From an uncultured Lachnospiraceae bacterium (lineage in GTDB: Bacteria > Bacillota > Clostridia > Lachnospirales > Lachnospiraceae), in NCBI GenBank assembly GCA_947594335.1, contig CANQEC010000098.1, positions 1 to 8,170 of the forward strand: a DNA stretch of 8,170 nt, in the 5' to 3' direction. The position numbers and the translations under genes are program-made. Under the pieces are notes generated by a model, which was not told the origin of the DNA, made no database searches, and saw only the letters and a list, made by a program, of their open reading frames with translations. Shown here one piece after another: positions 5,653 to 8,170 of this stretch (position 1 is its first letter; each line of letters opens with the position of its first letter).

Positions 5653-7389
5653 CTACAGCATTTCGTTGATCATCGCGAGAACCTGCTCGCCGAGCGCCGC
5701 TGATTTCGCATCTGCATCCCCAAGTGAAGTTCCCTTAATTCCGTAGTAGAATTTCACCTTCGGCTCTGTACCGGACGGACGCACGCACAGCCACGCGTCA
5801 TCCGTGAGATCATAATAAAGTACGTTCGACTTCGGAAGCCCGGTCGGCTTCACCTCGCCTGTCACGACGTCCGTGATCGTATCCGCCTTGTAGTCGCGCA
5901 CGGAGGTCACCTTATAACCGCCGATCTCCTTCGGAGGATTTTTGCGCAGAGTCTCAAGGATCTCCTGGATCTTCTGAAGTCCCTCGATCCCCTTCAGCGT
6001 GATGGACTTGATATCATCCTTATAATAGCCATAACGCTCATACAGTTCGATCATCGCATCCCAGAGCGTTTTGCCCTGTGCTTTGTAGAACGCAGCCGCT
6101 TCAGCAAGCGCCATCGTGGCGACGATCGCATCCTTGTCTCTCGCGTGTGTTCCGATCAGGCAGCCGTAGCTCTCCTCAAAACCAAAGAGATAAGTGCCTT
6201 TTCCGCTCTCCTCAAAACCGAGGATCTGCTGTCCGATATATTTGAAGCCGGTCAGAACCTCGATCAGCTTTGTCCCATAGTATTTCGCGATCGCATCCGC
6301 CATATTTGTCGTAACGATCGTTTTGATCAGAACGCCGTCCTCCGGAAGTCCCTTCACAGCCTTCGTCTGTCCGATCTCATAGTCCGCAAGCAGACAGCCG
6401 GACATATTTCCGGTCAGAGAATGGTACTCGCCGGTCTTTGAATCCTTCGCGTAGACGCCGAGACGGTCCGCGTCCGGGTCGGTTGCGAGAACCAGATCCG
6501 CGTCCACTTCCTTCGCAAGCTTCAGGCCAAGCGCGAACGCTTCCTTCGCCTCCGGGTTCGGGTAGCTCACGGTCGGGAAGTCGCCGTCCGGCAGCTCCTG
6601 TTCCTTCACAACATAGACATGCTCAAAACCGAGTTCCTTCAGCACACGTCTGACCGGGAGATTTCCCGTGCCGTGCAGCGGCGTATAGACGATCTTGAGA
6701 TTGGCGCTCTCCGCCTTGATCACTTCCGGATGAAGCACAAGCTTCTTCAGGCAGCCGATGAACGCGTCGTCGATCTTCTGGCCGATCACCTCGTACAGTC
6801 CCGCCGCGATCGCCGCGTCCTTATCCATTGTCTTCGCTGAGGTATAATCCGGCACCTTGTTCACTTCCGCCATGATTCCCGTATCATGCGGCGGTGTGAT
6901 CTGGGCTCCGTCCTCCCAGTAAACCTTGTATCCGTTGTACTCCGACGGATTGTGGCTCGCGGTAATATTGATTCCGGCCACGCAGCCAAGCGTACGAACC
7001 GCGAAAGAAAGCTCCGGCGTCGGGCGCAGAGAATCAAACACATAGGCCTTGATCCCGTTGGCCGCCAGGCAGAGCGCCGAGAAATCGGCAAATTCCGGGG
7101 ACATATGTCTGGAATCGTAAGCAATCGCCACACCCTGCGCCTGCTTTCCGACACCCAGAATATAATTCGCGAGTCCCTGCGTCGCCTTCTGAACCACGTA
7201 CTGATTCATACGGTTCGTTCCGGCTCCGATCACACCTCTTAATCCCGCCGTACCAAACTCAAGACCTGTATAGAAACGATCTTTGATCTCGTCCTCGTTG
7301 TCCGCGATCGCCCTCAGCTCATTTTTCGTTGCCTCGTCAAAATACGGATTTGACAGCCACTCTTCATACGCTTTTCTGTAATCTTCCAT
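5653..7389 (-). CDS. pgcA: Phospho-sugar mutase (phosphoglucomutase/phosphomannomutase, PgcA-like)
   Basis: A 578-residue cytosolic alpha-D-phosphohexomutase, very near the length of B. subtilis PgcA (581). It probably interconverts glucose-1-phosphate and glucose-6-phosphate, feeding UDP-glucose and cell-envelope glycan synthesis. All four domains carry their signatures: GTAGLRG (46-52); the active-site loop TASHNP with phosphoserine S145; the metal loop DPDADRLG (D304, D306, D308); the sugar-binding loop FGFEESYG (402-409); and the phosphate-binding loop RPSGTEPKVKFYYG (537-550). The start at 7389 has AGGAGG 8 nt upstream and begins MEDYRKAYEEWL as in relatives; the open frame up to 7467 is leader. 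It is separated from hup by 225 nt and a promoter, so it is probably its own unit. Mannose versus glucose preference cannot be read from sequence; the symbol is by similarity. Confidence 0.93.
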   Translation of the reverse strand: MEDYRKAYEEWLSNPYFDEATKNELRAIADNEDEIKDRFYTGLEFGTAGLRGVIGAGTNRMNQYVVQKATQGLANYILGVGKQAQGVAIAYDSRHMSPEFADFSALCLAANGIKAYVFDSLRPTPELSFAVRTLGCVAGINITASHNPSEYNGYKVYWEDGAQITPPHDTGIMAEVNKVPDYTSAKTMDKDAAIAAGLYEVIGQKIDDAFIGCLKKLVLHPEVIKAESANLKIVYTPLHGTGNLPVRRVLKELGFEHVYVVKEQELPDGDFPTVSYPNPEAKEAFALGLKLAKEVDADLVLATDPDADRLGVYAKDSKTGEYHSLTGNMSGCLLADYEIGQTKAVKGLPEDGVLIKTIVTTNMADAIAKYYGTKLIEVLTGFKYIGQQILGFEESGKGTYLFGFEESYGCLIGTHARDKDAIVATMALAEAAAFYKAQGKTLWDAMIELYERYGYYKDDIKSITLKGIEGLQKIQEILETLRKNPPKEIGGYKVTSVRDYKADTITDVVTGEVKPTGLPKSNVLYYDLTDDAWLCVRPSGTEPKVKFYYGIKGTSLGDADAKSAALGEQVLAMINEML

Positions 7390-7474
7390 GTAAAAATCCT
7401 CCTGGTATTTCCAAAAAATATCTGTCTGCAAAGCCCGCCGTCCTGCCCACGCCGCGACAGGCCTCAATGTACTT

Positions 7475-7480
7475 ATTATA
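7475..7480 (-). promoter_or_regulatory. Possible -10 element for the mutase gene
   Basis: TATAAT on the minus strand lies about 85 nt before the mutase start codon. No good -35 is present at 16-18 bp (TTCCCT is the nearest). The leader would contain the AGGAGG used by the gene. This is a candidate only. Confidence 0.4.
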
Positions 7481-7509
7481 TCTCCAAACGCAGTAAAAGG
7501 GAACCTCTT

Positions 7510-7529
7510 TTTCTGGATTTTTCCAGAAA
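7510..7529. repeat. Short 7-bp inverted repeat
   Basis: TTTCTGG and CCAGAAA are separated by 6 A/T bases and sit just on the mutase side of the large inverted repeat. On neither strand is the stem followed by a T-run, so a terminator is not supported. Confidence 0.45.
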
Positions 7530-7534
7530 GACCA

Positions 7535-7593
7535 GTCTCTCATACAGAAACAGCCGGCAAATTTATTTGCCTGTCTGTTTCTGTATGAGAGAC
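7535..7593. repeat. 19-bp perfect inverted repeat with nested hairpin
   Basis: GTCTCTCATACAGAAACAG (7535-7553) is exactly complementary to CTGTTTCTGTATGAGAGAC (7575-7593). Inside, GGCAAA (7556-7561) and TTTGCC (7566-7571) pair around a TTTA loop, so 59 nt can form one long hairpin with a small internal loop. It lies between the CotS-like gene and the mutase gene. There is no T-run on either side, so it is not a typical terminator; it may be part of a repeated intergenic element. Confidence 0.9.
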
Positions 7594-7615
7594 GTCAGCA
7601 TGTATGAGCAAAACA

Positions 7616-7640
7616 GCAGTGCGAATGAAATGAGCACTGC
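7616..7640. repeat. 7-bp stem hairpin in the structured intergenic element
   Basis: GCAGTGC (7616-7622) and GCACTGC (7634-7640) are perfect complements around an 11-nt loop. It lies between the 19-bp inverted repeat and the 61-bp-period direct repeat. Confidence 0.6.
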
Positions 7641-7652
7641 GATTTGCGAATG

Positions 7653-7764
7653 CATGCAGGAGCGCGGGAGTGCGTAAGCACGAAGCGATCCGTGGTCTTT
7701 CGTCCTCCTGACTTCATGCAGACCGCGGGAGTGCGTAAGCACGAAGCGATCCGTGGTCTTTCGT
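7653..7764. repeat. Two-copy direct repeat, 61-bp period, 41-bp identical core
   Basis: The 41-bp segments 7663-7703 and 7724-7764 are identical: each starts CGCGGGAG and ends GGTCTTTCGT. Each is preceded by a related CATGCAG stretch (7653 and 7715). Inside each, GTGC-GTAA-GCAC and ACGAA...TTCGT can form hairpins. Together with the inverted repeats at 7535-7640 this fills most of the 424-nt gene-free stretch 7390-7813. Short reading frames run across it on the minus strand, but two frames are open at once and none has family features, so I do not call a gene. Confidence 0.9.
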
Positions 7765-7813
7765 AACACCTGTCTCTGGAATTCAACTCATGAATGACTA
7801 ATTATATGGACTT

Positions 7814-8170
7814 CTATCGCAGCGTCTTTACAAACGCGTTCCGCGCCTCCTGCTGCCGGTTCTGCTGCTCCAGCTTGTCGAGGAACCGCCTCGAAATCCA
7901 GGCCTTATTGCTCTCCAGATAATAGTTTGCCAGCTTGCGGAATTTCTCAGGATACAGCATCTTCAGATAAAACAGACGGCGTTCCTCCCCGGAGATGGGC
8001 CGGATTCCCGTGTACTGATCCAGCATCCTCATGCCAAGCCGCGGATTCCAGTCATGCTTCTCCAGCACCTTGCGGACAAAGCGGTACAAATCGCTGATCT
8101 GCAGGCCGTATCTGCAGTGTTCAAATCCGGTCGTCGCCGTCTCCTGCCCGGCCAGAAGCACATGGTGCTG
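7814..8170 (-). CDS. CotS-family spore coat protein, C-terminal part (5' end outside window)
   Basis: The last 118 residues of a CotS/YtaA-type protein, a family with a choline/homoserine-kinase-like fold found in the spore coat. Visible features are HHVLLAG near the catalytic-loop position, FEHCRYGLQISDLYRFVRK at the metal-binding-loop position, and the family ending IRPISGEERRLFYLKMLYPEKFRKLANYYLESNKAWISRRFLDKLEQ. The frame is open to the window edge, so the start is not seen; the protein is probably about 330 residues by family norm. At the place where active aminoglycoside-phosphotransferase-type kinases have D-F-D/E, this protein has G-F-E, so catalysis is doubtful. It lies in the same direction as the mutase gene but is separated by 424 nt of repeats. 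The sporulation link agrees with the rest of the region, though it is not part of the conserved cluster. Confidence 0.82.
   Translation of the reverse strand, partial: QHHVLLAGQETATTGFEHCRYGLQISDLYRFVRKVLEKHDWNPRLGMRMLDQYTGIRPISGEERRLFYLKMLYPEKFRKLANYYLESNKAWISRRFLDKLEQQNRQQEARNAFVKTLR

Noticed and set aside
7390..7467. N-terminal extension of the mutase
   Set aside because: An AGGAGG at correct spacing marks 7389 as the start, and the extension has no homology-like pattern.
7535..7593. Rho-independent terminator of the cotS-like gene
   Set aside because: The stem is strong, but no T-run follows on either strand and it lies about 220 nt after the stop codon.
7563..7786. Two overlapping small minus-strand frames of 63 and 68 codons
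   Set aside because: They run across the hairpins and the 61-bp repeat in two frames at once, with no ribosome binding site; they follow from the repeat, not from a gene.

Overview
The window comes from an endospore-forming member of the Clostridia. The protein style (TilS C-terminal YTKW motif, CotS-family protein, YabP/YabQ) suggests the Lachnospiraceae; this is an inference from protein resemblance, not a database result. All nine genes that I can support lie on the minus strand, so the region is transcribed from the right end of the window towards the left.

In transcription order the layout is: the 3' end of a CotS-like spore-coat kinase-fold gene (7814-8170, cut by the window edge); a 424-nt gene-free stretch (7390-7813) full of hairpins and a duplicated 41-bp core; a phosphoglucomutase/phosphomannomutase (5653-7389); the HU gene hup (5149-5427) with its own strong sigma-A-type promoter and a terminator; rqcP (4667-4906); yabP (4239-4517) overlapping yabQ (3637-4242) by 4 bp; divIC (3300-3605) ended by a strong terminator; spoIIE (1764-3182) with its own promoter; a 345-nt gene-free stretch (1419-1763) of 46-bp tandem repeats; and tilS (1-1418, 3' end outside the window).

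The order hup-rqcP-yabP-yabQ-divIC-spoIIE-tilS is the conserved Bacillus/Clostridia cluster joining ribosome rescue, spore cortex formation, septum formation, forespore sigma-F activation and tRNA lysidine synthesis. The S1-domain gene yabR, which follows divIC in B. subtilis, is absent; a terminator and the spoIIE promoter occupy that place.

The most interesting points are as follows. (1) SpoIIE is 472 residues and lacks the whole N-terminal membrane domain, although its start is fixed by a good ribosome binding site and a promoter. (2) That promoter has TATAAT and CCGACA separated by 21 bp, with a TGTCGGA Spo0A-like box on the -35, matching the unusual layout of Spo0A-activated stage II promoters in B. 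subtilis. (3) TilS carries an in-frame expansion of an 11-residue charged repeat between its catalytic and C-terminal domains. (4) A non-coding 46-bp minisatellite lies between spoIIE and tilS. (5) A structured intergenic element upstream of the mutase combines a 19-bp perfect inverted repeat, smaller hairpins and a 61-bp-period direct repeat.
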